A stretch of DNA of 64,000 nucleotides from Climacteris rufus. Lineage: Eukaryota > Chordata > Aves > Passeriformes > Climacteridae. The stretch lies in assembly GCA_013398175.1 (NCBI GenBank), contig VZRZ01000218.1, forward strand, positions 248,001 to 312,000, read 5' to 3'. The translations under genes were made by a program, and so were the position numbers. Each line of letters starts with the position of its first letter. Positions within the stretch are counted from its first letter, which is position 1. The notes beneath the pieces are model-generated. The model saw only the letters and a list, made by a program, of their open reading frames with translations, did not search any database and was not told the DNA's origin. Shown here in pieces: positions 54,601 through 64,000 of this stretch.

Positions 54601-57600
54601 GACACATCATTAAAGAAACAAGTCTGCTCAGTTTTCATATTACAGATAATCTTATTTTTAAAAAATCTGAGAAATCAGGGAGATTACAGGGCATCTGCAT
54701 TTTCATTCATTTACATTAGATGCCAAGAAGTTGTAAGAATGTTTTGTTTAGTTCCAGAGCTCTCTTTTAGAACTGGTACTGAAAAATAAAATACCACAGA
54801 TACCCGAAAAGTAACTGGGTAGTAAGAAATACCTCAAGTATTTTTGCGTGGCAGGAGATGCAGAAGTTTGGGGAAAAAAATACTGTTATCTAAAATCATG
54901 TAACAAATTTTGGGTGCTGCACAAGTTTGTTTGGCAAGATGTGTCTTCAAAACCATGCAGCTCTCATTCCAGAATCTCTGCAATATCCTATCTGAAATGG
55001 AAAGAAATTCATCTTCAGGAAATGAAATTTATTTTTTTCACAAGTGTGTGCATGCACGTATCTTCATAAGTCCTGGACTAATCTTTTCCATTCTCCCTCC
55101 TCTTTGAGAGAAAATGTTGTGGTACACCTTTCCAACATTACTCACTCATTCCCCACGCACCACCCTGCATGAAGAGCTCTCCAATGAAATGCACAGCTGA
55201 AAGCATCACCTTGCAATACAGCCGCTCCATTTCCCAAATATACATTGCAGTTTGACTCCAGATTTTAACCATCTTCTTACAAAAATTGTGCTTTTCTTTG
55301 GAGACAGGCAGGGACACCATAATTCTTGAATTAATATTCAGGACCATCAGGAAAGGAGTTGGGTTACCCGCCCCCTCCCCTTTTTTCTGCCTGGAAGGGG
55401 AAAACAGAAGAGGGGCAGGAGCAGTAAAGAAAACAGTTTAATGGAATATGTAAAGTTAATGTCAGCAAAGGGTAACCACTGTAACAATAACAATAAAAGC
55501 ACTCAAGAATGTCAAGGGTGCCCAGGGGAAGAAGTGGGAAAGCACTGCAAGGAATACAGAGAAATTCCAGTGGGAACCATTGTTTGTACACCCAACACTA
55601 ACACGTGGTTGTACGACTATTTTCTACCTACATCATTACGGTATTTTTCTGGAATATAGAAACATTCATATTTTCTAGTAGCCAAACTACAAATTTCAGT
55701 AGGGCAAAATGCACATTAAAATATTATAGGCTGTATACCAAGGGAGCAGCATAATAAGATGTTTTATCATTTGACAGGCGTCAATACCAGTATTCACAGA
55801 AGAAACACTCTCCTTTTCAGTGACTAAATCAAAACACCTGGCATTTCATAATCAAGAGTATACTTCATTGAATGACCTTTGATCCAATTACTTCTGAAGT
55901 CCCTCGATTTCTAGAGATACAGCTTGTCCTCACACTTCATGTTAGACTGCATCCTCCCTCATACTAGGATTAAGTTAATTTCTCTTGATCTTTTGTACCT
56001 TACCTCCTCCTCACCACCCAAAACAACAACACTCAGAGAGCAGCTGACGCTTCACTTCGCCCCTTGATAGCAAGAAGAACAAAGTTTTCCATCCCAAACT
56101 GAGACAAGAAGTAATCTAGAGCTCACCACTGAAGACCCTACACTTTCTCAAAATACCATCTGTCAATGTCCCTGCAACCCAGGAGCAAGAACTCGGCCAT
56201 GAAAATGGCAACACGTGTTTTCCATTAGGGAAAACCACATCAGCTCCAAGCAGATGGCAAGCAGCCCATTGATAAAACTATGTGGTAATCACGCAAAGAA
56301 GTTGCTTCAAAAGCAAAACACATTACCTTGCTTCACAATGCATATTGTGGCAATCACACAAGGGTCTCACAAGCAGGTTAAGCAGGCAGGCTTTTTAAGT
56401 AGTTAGGACATGCCTGGTTTGCAGAGCTAAAACAACAGGAATAATACCTACTCTTGGTCAAATAACAACTCAAAACGTGGCCACAGAAAAAATGAACATG
56501 ACAGGGAAATTTTGGATGGAGGACAGGGGGGAGATACACACATTCATAGCAAGGGGAGCCACAGGAGAGTTAAGTGATGTCAGGATAACCACACTGTCTA
56601 AGAACAGATCCCATAACCAAAATGCATTTAGCTCTGACAGCTGTTAGTTACTGCTTATCTACACGTGACACAAAAAAGTATGCACTTCAAACCTAAAGCT
56701 GTGGCCTCAGTAACTACACTTAAAGAGGGAAGCTGGAAAGGATCCATATGAGCTATCACTATCAACAGACTCCTTTTTTCTATAGCCCATCTACTGGGCA
56801 ACACAAGATACAACAGCTACAGCTGGAGTTTTGAAAATTTCTGAACTCTTCTTTTCGTTTCATCTGTCCTATATTTTAAAACTGATTTTGACTGCATGTG
56901 CCACAGGGACTAGAGAAGCTAAGAAATAAGATCACACACACAAAAAAATAAACCCACACAGTGAAAGACAAAAACTTCAAAGGCATATTAGAGACTGTCT
57001 AAACCTATGTTTAATGCAACGTTTAACCACACCAGCAATTAAGATCATAGACAAAATAAGTCCTTGTTAAATATTAAGTACCCGTGCCCTTTCAGATAGG
57101 GAGAAAGGGCTCATGTTAAGTGCCCCAAGATATCCAACGGCAAAGATGCCTCAAGGAAAAATACCATAGTAGTCAGATATTCTTTACAACTCATCACAGA
57201 TTAATAAAAAGGAGTAAATTAAACCCTCTCCTTTTAATCTAGTAAAATAACCTTTAAATAATTCTTATGCCAATAAGATACATCTTAAGCTGTTTTCAAA
57301 AGAACACTATCAGCATAAAATTCTTTAAAATTCCCTGTATTACTAATTTGAGTATGGAAAAGCAGGTATTTTATCACCCATCATCATATTTTAACACATC
57401 TTTGACAGTCAAAAGAGATCTGTCAGCCTCATTAAGATCCAGGCAGCAGGGTAGGATTTAAGTACGTTAGAAGCAAATATACTGTATAACCATCCTTTCA
57501 GGTTTTTTACCTCCGTTTTGAACGCTTAATTTCACATGATCCAGTCCTCACCATTTAGAGGCTTGCAGCACACAAAGCTTTAGGTGGCCCCAAAAAGCTG

Positions 57601-58203
57601 TTGATACAGCATATTTACCCTTGATACTCTTATTTTATCTGCGATTTCTTTACACTGGCAAATACAATTAAGGAAACTCAGCCACCGGCACCTTCAATCG
57701 TCTGGAATAACATTAGAGCAAGTGATTTCAAGGGCCAGAAAAAGGCAATTGTGCCATCTGCACTAGTTCTGTGTCCTGCACGTCGTAGGCTGACAGCCTC
57801 TGGATCACAGCATGAAGTCTTTTTTCAGATCAAAGTTCTTGTGCACTATTCAGCAACAAGCAGCTGTTTTGAGTAAGCACATAATAGCTGTAGAAGAGAT
57901 GCAGCAGTTTTTCGGTCACTCACACTGTCTCCACAAATGCCATAACTTAACCCCCCTCTTTCCACGGCTGATGCAGGGAATCGGCTAGGGTGAGAAAAGA
58001 AATCAGTCACTGGAGGACACCTCTTATTCGCCCTCCCAGACAGGAGGCTAAATTCACACTGGAGAAGAGAACATGGAGCCACAGCTACATATGGCAGCTG
58101 GGGAACACAAGGGTAGCGCTCAGAAGTTGATGCGCCTCGGGAAGACACGAGGATGTCGGAGAGGAGGGACAGCAGCAGGGGAAGGACCTATTTTAAGGGA
58201 TCT

Positions 58204-58231
58204 CCCCGTCACCCAGTCCCGCTCCCCTCCC
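58204..58231 (-). promoter_or_regulatory. G-quadruplex motif just inside intron 1 of MAN1A2
   Basis: On the minus (transcribed-sense) strand there are five G runs of 3-4, separated by loops of 1, 3, 3 and 4 nt (GGGAGGGGAGCGGGACTGGG and one more run). They start about 17 nt after the exon 1 donor. The sequence fits the standard four-run G4 pattern, and the position could influence recognition of the first 5' splice site or the nascent RNA. Folding is not shown. Confidence 0.6.
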
Positions 58232-58248
58232 GGCGAGCGAGCACCCAC

Positions 58249-58556
58249 CTGTGCCGGTGCTCGTCGTGCCCTTGCCCGTGGATAAGGAAGCCGCCGAGGT
58301 TCTTGCCCCCTTTGCTGGTGTCCACGTGGGGAATGAGCACATCCTCCAAGCCCAGGTCAAAGCGCTTGTGCTTCGAGGAGTCGGGGAGGAAGAAGAACGC
58401 CCCGAAGCACAGGGTGATGAAGGCACTAAGAATAAGGAGCAGGATAAATTTTTCGGAGAGTCTCAAGGTAGCCCTGTGGTGCGGGAAGGCGGAGGCCCCC
58501 AGGTTCAGCGGGGGCAGCCTCCGCCCGGAGAGCGGCAGCAGGGCGGGAGTGGTCAT
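58249..58556 (-). CDS. MAN1A2: MAN1A2 exon 1 (coding part): Golgi alpha-1,2-mannosidase IB, N-terminus
   Basis: MAN1A2 is a type II Golgi membrane enzyme of glycoside hydrolase family 47. It is Ca2+-dependent and trims alpha-1,2-linked mannoses from Man9 to Man5 N-glycans. This exon encodes 102 codons plus two bases. It begins MTTPALLPLSGRR, the mammalian MAN1A2 N-terminus as I remember it, which excludes the paralogue MAN1A1 (starts MPVGG). Residues 1-36 are a short basic cytoplasmic tail (RATLRLSEK). About residues 37-58 (FILLLILSAFITLCFGAFFF) are the signal-anchor helix. LPDSSKHKRFDLGLED then opens the luminal stem, ending GHDEHRH. The ATG at 58556 has A at -3. The frame continues upstream only to a GTG (58586) behind a TGA, so 58556 is the likely start. 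The donor is CACAG|GTGGGT at 58248/58247. The last codon is split AG|A (Arg) into exon 2, phase 2. Confidence 0.97.
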
Positions 58557-58563
58557 CGTTCCG

Positions 58564-58593
58564 CTAGCGACCACCCGGCGGGGCACGGCTCAT
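58564..58593 (-). promoter_or_regulatory. Upstream ORF B in the MAN1A2 5' leader (9 codons)
   Basis: The ATG at 58593 (GGGGATGAGC, G at -3) opens MSRAPPGGR and stops at TAG 58566-58564, only 7 nt before the MAN1A2 ATG. Such a short distance normally disfavours reinitiation at the main start, so translation of this uORF could damp MAN1A2 output. The ORF itself is directly visible; any effect is inferred. Confidence 0.55.
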
Positions 58594-58661
58594 CCCCTCA
58601 GCCCCTGCGGAGGGCGGCCCCGGCCCGGCTCGGGGGCTGCGGGCGGCTGCACCATCACCAT
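58590..58661 (-). promoter_or_regulatory. Upstream ORF A in the MAN1A2 5' leader (23 codons)
   Basis: An ATG at 58661 (GGAGCATGGTGATGG) opens MVMVQPPAAPEPGRGRPPQG and three more residues, then stops at TGA 58592-58590. A second in-frame ATG lies two codons in. The uORF is in the same frame as the MAN1A2 start but closed by this stop, 33 nt before it. The TGA overlaps the ATG of the next uORF (ATGA). It is functional only if transcription starts upstream of 58661, which cannot be judged because the assembly gap begins at 58716. Confidence 0.5.
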
Positions 58662-58677
58662 GCTCCCCGCGGGCGCC

Positions 58678-58699
58678 GGGGGAAGGGAGGGCGGGGGGG
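58678..58699 (+). promoter_or_regulatory. G-quadruplex motif on the template strand of the MAN1A2 leader
   Basis: The plus strand reads G5-AA-GGG-A-GGG-C-G7, a G4 motif with very short loops (2, 1, 1). It lies 16 bp from the assembly gap and in the MAN1A2 5' leader or proximal promoter. Confidence 0.6.
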
Positions 58700-58715
58700 A
58701 GGCCGGGCCGCCCCG

Positions 58716-59168
58716 NNNNNNNNNNNNNNNNNNNNNNNNNNNNNNNNNNNNNNNNNNNNNNNNNNNNNNNNNNNNNNNNNNNNNNNNNNNNNNNNNNNNN
58801 NNNNNNNNNNNNNNNNNNNNNNNNNNNNNNNNNNNNNNNNNNNNNNNNNNNNNNNNNNNNNNNNNNNNNNNNNNNNNNNNNNNNNNNNNNNNNNNNNNNN
58901 NNNNNNNNNNNNNNNNNNNNNNNNNNNNNNNNNNNNNNNNNNNNNNNNNNNNNNNNNNNNNNNNNNNNNNNNNNNNNNNNNNNNNNNNNNNNNNNNNNNN
59001 NNNNNNNNNNNNNNNNNNNNNNNNNNNNNNNNNNNNNNNNNNNNNNNNNNNNNNNNNNNNNNNNNNNNNNNNNNNNNNNNNNNNNNNNNNNNNNNNNNNN
59101 NNNNNNNNNNNNNNNNNNNNNNNNNNNNNNNNNNNNNNNNNNNNNNNNNNNNNNNNNNNNNNNNNNNN
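58716..59168. other. Assembly gap (453 Ns)
   Basis: A run of N in the GC-rich core of the promoter island. It is bordered on the left by a dense G-run stretch (58678-58699) and on the right by GGGGCCGGGAGCGCGGCC, so a sequencing failure in GC-rich DNA is the likely cause. Open frames drawn across it have no meaning. Confidence 0.99.
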
Positions 59169-59274
59169 GGGGCCGGGAGCGCGGCCCCCGCGGGCAGCGG
59201 GAGCGGAGACGGGAGCGGGATCGGGATGAGGAGCGCGCCGCGGGCTGTGCGGTGGGAAACAGCGCTCGGACAAG

Positions 59275-59731
59275 CGGCTGCTGGAAAGGGTCCAGCGGAG
59301 GCCACAAACGTGATGAGACGGCTGGAGCATCTCTCTTAGGAGGAGAGGCTGCGGGAGCTGGGCCTGTTTAGAGGAGGCTGAGAGGGGATCTCATCAATGC
59401 GTATAAATATCTCAGGGTGGGCGCCAAGAGGATGGTGCCAGACTCTTTTCAGTGGCAGGGCGAGGAGCAGTGGCCATAAACTAAAACACAAGAAATTCCA
59501 CCTCGAGATGAGGAAGAACTTCTTTACACGGAGGGTGGCAGAGTACTGGAACAGGCTGTCCAGAGAGGTCACGGAGTTTCCATCTCTGTGAACATTCCAA
59601 ACCCACCTGAACGCATTCCCGCCCTATTACTTGCACCAAGAAACCTGGGCTCACCGAGGTGAGCCTGCTGGGCAGGGGGGTTGGACTGGATGATCTCCAG
59701 AGGTCCCTTCCAATCCTAATGATTCTGTGAT
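59275..59731 (+). mobile_element. CR1 LINE 3' part at the upstream edge of the MAN1A2 CpG island
   Basis: Plus-orientation CR1 beginning near GCTGCTGGAAAGGGTCCAGC. It continues with 'aggctgcgggagctgggcctgtttagaggaggctgag', 'aaattccacctcgagatgaggaagaacttctttac', 'tactggaacaggctgtccagagagg' and 'ggttggactggatgatctccagaggtcccttcc', ending TAATGATTCTGTGATC. The 5' border merges with GC-rich island sequence and is uncertain by some tens of bases. It starts about 720 bp upstream of the MAN1A2 ATG and is divergent from the gene. Confidence 0.93.
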
Positions 59732-60815
59732 CTGCCCTAACATGTGGCCACGTAGTCATTCTGGGCACCCTATAAGACAGGGCCCCGTGTACAGGGTTTC
59801 ATGCAAGAGCAAAGGGAATGCTGAAGGACGAGCCTGGGCAGGAAAGCTGCAGGAACCAGATTCAGTGGAGGTCAGAGAACAAAAGTGGGTCCACAAGTTT
59901 GGGAGACAAATTGCACCTGCAGCTTTCTTCAATGTAAGGTGTTTTTCACATTTTAAAGATTTAACAATGTTGCTGGAGGCTTGGGTATCCCCAGATTATG
60001 GAGAGCAGGGTCTGTTTAGCAAACCTGGCAGCCAAATCTGAATCACAGCCAAGGAAGCAAAAAGGCAGGGGAGGGGACAGGTTGGCTCAGCCTGCTGAAG
60101 TGAAGGTAGCTGGGCTGCAGAGAACTTCCCAGGTGCAAGGCAGCATCTCCAGGTTGGGGTGTGAGTGACAGGATGAGAACTGAAGTGAAGCAGCAGGCAG
60201 CAGCTCCCTGCAGGAAGCCTTCCCATTGAGACAAGCTCCAGAAGGATGAGGAATCCCATCTAGAGGTGTAAATACACAAAGAAAGTGGCAGAGAAAGCGT
60301 TGAGGCGTGTGTCCTGCAGGTAGACAGAGCAGACATGCAGCCTAGAGTGGCTTCCACTACCACAAATGCTGCCAGTGCCCCTGAGTGGGGTGCCCGTGAT
60401 CCCTGTCACAGCAGCTGGAATCTGAGCAATGCAGGTTTGGGAGCAGTAATACCAGGCATTTCGGTTTGTTATCAGGCTTCTACTTTGCTTTACGTGTTTT
60501 GAATTTGGGGAATTATGCTGGCCTATGGAAAAAAAAGTCGCAAGCTGGACATGCTGAATTAATAAAAGTTAGTCCTCAGCTTCTGGGCTCAGTGTGGTTT
60601 ACTGTGAAAATTAAGCCCTCAAGAAAGTTTAATTTGGGAAGGTTCCAGGGAAGGAAAGCAACTGTGCTAACAAAAACTACTCTGACAGTCAATATAGTGG
60701 CACAGGTGTGGGTGTGTCAAAAAAATCCAGATTAGTGAACACTTAGGGCCAATCAACTTATTTGAAGTTAACTGATCAAGGTAAAGGAGACCTAGACAAG
60801 ATTAACTTTTCTACT

Positions 60816-60969
60816 CTGATCACTCCTTATGTCCTCACAACCAAGCTATGAATCCCACCTTGCTGGATCTTATGCATAATATGTCAGAGATAATGGCCTT
60901 TCCCATCTGTCCACCTGGCTAAACTCTTCCATCAACTTGTTTTGCTTCCTTTTTTCTGTTTTTTACAAA
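60816..60969. repeat. Unidentified dispersed repeat, copy 1
   Basis: This segment aligns by eye over about 150 bp with 62717-62877. Shared stations are 'cctcaca.ccaag', 'tgaatc.cacctt', 'atatgtcagagata.tgg.cttt', 'atc...cacct', 'tcttcca' and, at the end, 'cttcctt..tctgttt..tacaaag'. Same orientation and many substitutions. It is not CR1 as far as I can tell. Family and full length are unknown. Confidence 0.6.
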
Positions 60970-62716
60970 GAGGACCCATGACGATGCCATGCAGCAGACA
61001 GCTGGGCCCTGCTCACTAATCTCGGACTAATGAAAAGTAGAATAAAGTTAAAAACTGCCATGAGGTGATAAAACCCAAAAAGCTGGTGTAGGACAGAGAA
61101 ACCAAAGAGAGGACACACGCAAGAAGAGCTGTATTATCAATGATACTACAATGCACTCCAGCCAGTACAGCAGCTAAACCCAAGATTTTATGTTAGCACA
61201 GGATCAACATGCTTCAACTGGTCTCTTGGCCATTTCAGCTGTCTTTTAGTTTTGATCTGGTAAAGTAAAGTATCTTCAAATATCTTCATGTCTTCACTTG
61301 TTAAATTGCTTTTACACACAGTCTGGAAAACAAAGATCAGTCCATGAAGACTTTTGTTCTTCAGTCTTTTTGCCCTTTGCTTCACTCTTCTCTGCCAACT
61401 GCTAGTTTTTCTATTGCGTTAAAAGACTGAGCAGAAGCTTCCAATGTCTTTATGAAATGTTTCTTTGTTTAGCATATTGGAAGGAAGTGACATTTCTGTA
61501 GGTTTTGTAGTTTATGATGACCTTTCCAAATTCTAAAGCATCTGTGTCTAAACCGTGATGAAGTTTTGTATTTCTACAATTTTGTGCTTGTTTTGACTTC
61601 CTTACTTTTTACCAAAGTCTAATAGTAATTTTTCATCCTTTGGTTCTGTCATTCTGGGTAATATGCATATCGCTGTAAGCCTGCCAGTGATTTTCCACGC
61701 TGCAGTGGTGTTACTCTGTAGCTGAACAACATTAAATATAGAACTGTATTGAATCAGTTGTTTCTGTGAGCCTGTGCTACACTATATAGATTTTGCATCT
61801 ATTATTGTTTTATCACAGATGCCCAGAACACTCTCTGAAGTGTCCTGAGCTGAAACCTAAAGGTTTTCACAAGAACCAGGAATTTTCTGTACTCACTGCC
61901 TTGACTTTGATCAATTGCTAATGTAACTGGGAACTTAAGGTCCAAAAGTGCTTGATCATCAGCACTAAAGTCACTGCATTTCCACAAGCCAACATTTCTG
62001 GAAAGCTATTAGGATAGTTCACATTTTTCAAAGGTAAACGAGGTAAGTCTTGTAGAAATACAGATCCATATCAACAAAGTATTTCTTTCTTCTTCAAACT
62101 GCAGTGTTCCTTTCTAGCATCACAATTTGGGCAGACAGTGTGGATCCATTATTTGCAAAGCCTCTGCTTCAGTTTTCTCCCCAAAAGTGTCCAGTCTTTC
62201 CTCTGGTCACCAGGTTCCCTGGAAAGTCCAATGCAGCTTGAAATAACATTCATATTCTCCTGGACTCAATGGTGACTAGTGTCCCAAGAACCCACTGCTT
62301 ATGAGATCTAGTCTCTAGTGGCTCCTGTGACTGTCTTTATGTTTCTCCTCCTATCCCTCCAATCATAGCTTCTCTGGAAAAGTCTTTGCCCTCAGCCAAG
62401 CTTTGCCACAAACCTTTGGTCTTTGGCCCATTGCCCTGCTCTCTACACGTCTCCTCCCTGTGTTGCTGAATGTACATAAACATACATTTTGCTATTATTT
62501 CTATCAAAATAGTGATCACAAGTCGACCTTTCCAATTCAGATCCCATTCTGTTCCAAGCAACCCTTACCCCTGGAACTTTGTTAGGAAGACTAGCCTTGT
62601 TCGTCCTTGATGTGACTACAGGAGGATGATTAATACTGTCCTAATCTCATTCTCCTCCTTCCATTTTCGGTCAAGGTGGAGAAAATCATCTTATTCAAAA
62701 CCGTATCCCATGCATG

Positions 62717-62877
62717 GTCTTCTGCTCTAAATTCCCCTCACATCCAAGTTCTGAATCACACCTTATTGAATTTTTTCTCTGTAACATATCAAAGATATGG
62801 ACTTTCTGATCCATCACCTCAGTCAAAATCTTCCACCTAGGCATTGTCTTTCTTCCTTGTCTCTGTTTCTCACAAAG
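62717..62877. repeat. Unidentified dispersed repeat, copy 2
   Basis: Partner of the segment at 60816-60969. Similarity may extend to the left (GGTCAAGGTGGAG near 62669 resembles GATCAAGGTAAAGGAG near 60774). An ancient transposon or local segmental duplication would both fit. Confidence 0.6.
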
Positions 62878-64000
62878 GTAGTATTGCACTTTTCATATCC
62901 ATTCAAAGTGCTTCTGGGAAGGGATTTTTTTTTTGTGAGTGATTGCCCTTGCTCTGTCACTTCAAGCTTTGCATCTTCCCAATCTTTCCTGACATTCCTT
63001 CCCCCTCTCCTAGCATTTCTGATTCGTCACTAAGACACTAGCTTCTCCTACACCCAGTTGGCCCATAGTATCAGCCTCCAGCACCTATTTATTAATGTTT
63101 CAGATACTTCCATGCTTTCTTCTCTGCTTCCCTAAGGCATGAAAGGACTTACACATCAAAAAGAAATTTGGGAACCATGAAAGAGTGTTAGACTACACCA
63201 GAAAATATGCAGCTATGAAAAGTGAACTTACTCATGGCAACTTTGCTACAGAGACATAAAATGGGCATAAATATCAGATTGTAAAACAAAATGTGGTATC
63301 TATGAGTGTGTATTGGGATCAGCAGCAGCAATGCCATTCTTTGGCTTAAAAGTGAAAATAAGTTTTGCAGGGATGGTCAGAAAAAAGAGCCAAGAGCTGC
63401 ACAGCTTCAAGACCTTGAAACCAAATAGTTGCCTGTAGTGTGCAGACCATGGGAAGACCATCCCTGAATTATTGCAGCTTGTTAAATGCATGGGAGAGAT
63501 TGTATAACAAGCTAAATATATCATCTGCATAGCAGTCTGAGTTTGTGTATGGTGGGACTTGAAGACTGAGGTTGTCCCTGGAAATAAAAACCAAGCTGAT
63601 CATTCAGATGGACACAAATCTCACACATTTGATGTTCTACATCCTGGCACAATCTGCTTTAAAAGAAAAACAGGATTTATGCCCCATTTGTGCAATCCTA
63701 AAAATAGAATTGCTAAGACATCTTTACGATAATAGAGATGAGATATTTCTAAGTAAATAAATCATAGCTTCCCATTGCCAGAAGTTTATTACAAAAAAGA
63801 GTCAAGATAAAGATTTTCAACATCATAAAAAACAAATCAGAGTCCTCTTTGAAGCATAATTAAAAAAACCTGTCACCCATTGCCACAGGCATACTGAGAT
63901 GGACAACATTTAACAGTGGCAGATCAATCAATGTTTGAAAGGGTCATGTTTTTCTTAAAATTCCAGCCCTAGTCTGGTGAGCACTACAGGGGAGCGTGAA

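Larger units (their letters stand above)
29706..58248 (-). other. MAN1A2: MAN1A2 intron 1
   Basis: A 28.5-kb intron with donor CACAG|GTGGGT and acceptor TGTCTCTAG|A. Besides the CR1 copies near 35, 44.3 and 50.4 kb, the pyrimidine-rich blocks and short duplications listed here, it is ordinary AT-rich intronic sequence. Open frames up to 115 codons (for example 33872-34219 plus) have no recognisable similarity and are treated as chance. I found no nested gene. Confidence 0.9.
58110..59280. promoter_or_regulatory. CpG island around MAN1A2 exon 1 and presumed promoter
   Basis: GC content and CpG density rise sharply from about 58110, continue on both sides of the N gap, and fall at the CR1 insertion near 59275. 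Exon 1 and the 5' leader lie inside it. This is the usual promoter type for a broadly expressed Golgi enzyme. The transcription start is not identifiable and may lie in the gap. I saw no TATA element in the readable part. Confidence 0.8.
59732..64000. other. Intergenic region upstream of MAN1A2
   Basis: No exon of a known gene was recognised on either strand. In mammals the neighbour on this side is VTCN1. I looked for its Ig-domain protein in the six frames and did not see it. A lysine-rich minus-strand frame at 61188-61385 (starting from GTG) has no recognisable family. The region holds the two diverged repeat copies listed separately and is otherwise plain sequence, CT-rich on the plus strand from about 62100 to 63080. 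Confidence 0.6.

Noticed and set aside
15531..58556. Assignment to the paralogue MAN1A1 instead of MAN1A2
   Set aside because: The N-terminus MTTPALLPLSGRR, the SSKHKRFDLGLEDVLIPHVD segment and the EEEERLRNKIR stem are those of MAN1A2. MAN1A1 has a different N-terminus and stem.
58153..59339. Long open frames of about 360 codons (plus) and 216-247 codons (minus) across the promoter island
   Set aside because: They exist only because the 453 Ns translate as unknown residues. The readable parts are GC-rich shadows of MAN1A2 exon 1, its leader and the CR1.
61188..61385. Lysine-rich minus-strand frame upstream of MAN1A2, considered as a pseudogene or an exon of the neighbouring gene
   Set aside because: It starts from GTG, has a nearby upstream stop, lacks convincing splice context and resembles no family I can name.

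Overview
This window looks like nuclear DNA of a sauropsid, most likely a bird. It is AT-rich and mostly non-coding. Its recognisable interspersed repeats are almost all CR1-type LINE pieces, most of them 5'-truncated and ending in the CR1 tail (variants of TTCTATGATTCTGTGA). It holds the only recognisable protein-coding gene as three short exons separated by introns of 13.8 and 28.5 kb. I saw no prokaryotic gene organisation, CRISPR array, tRNA or rRNA gene.

The gene is MAN1A2 (Golgi mannosyl-oligosaccharide 1,2-alpha-mannosidase IB, family GH47), on the minus strand, with only its 5' third present. Exon 1 (CDS 58249-58556) encodes the cytoplasmic tail, the signal-anchor helix and the start of the stem. 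Exon 2 (29450-29705) encodes the charged, probably coiled-coil stem and a proline-rich linker. Exon 3 (15531-15627) encodes the first segment of the GH47 catalytic domain. Splice phases agree across the three exons (phase 2, phase 0, then phase 1 out of exon 3) and give about 220 of the roughly 640 residues usual for the family. I recognised no further exon between 15530 and 1, so intron 3 probably runs off the left edge and the catalytic exons lie outside the window.

Layout from left to right. 1-15530: intron 3, with a CpG-rich block at 1-330, an 81-bp tandem duplication near 8.8 kb, a GC-rich island near 11.2 kb and a CR1 tail near 15.0 kb. 15628-29449: intron 2, with several CR1 pieces, an old CR1-like fragment at 20.6-21.25 kb and a TG/CA microsatellite cluster near 22.9 kb. 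29706-58248: intron 1, with CR1 copies near 17.3 (intron 2), 35, 44.3 and 50.4 kb and two pyrimidine-rich blocks. 58110-59280: the CpG island holding exon 1 and the presumed promoter, interrupted by 453 Ns. 59275-59731: a CR1 inserted at the upstream edge of that island. 59732-64000: intergenic sequence with two diverged copies of an unidentified repeat and no gene I recognise.

I did not find a clearly new biological system. The observations most worth checking are the paired upstream ORFs and G-quadruplex motifs around exon 1, the CR1 abutting the promoter island, oppositely oriented CR1 copies on either side of exon 2, and two unexplained CpG-rich blocks inside intron 3.
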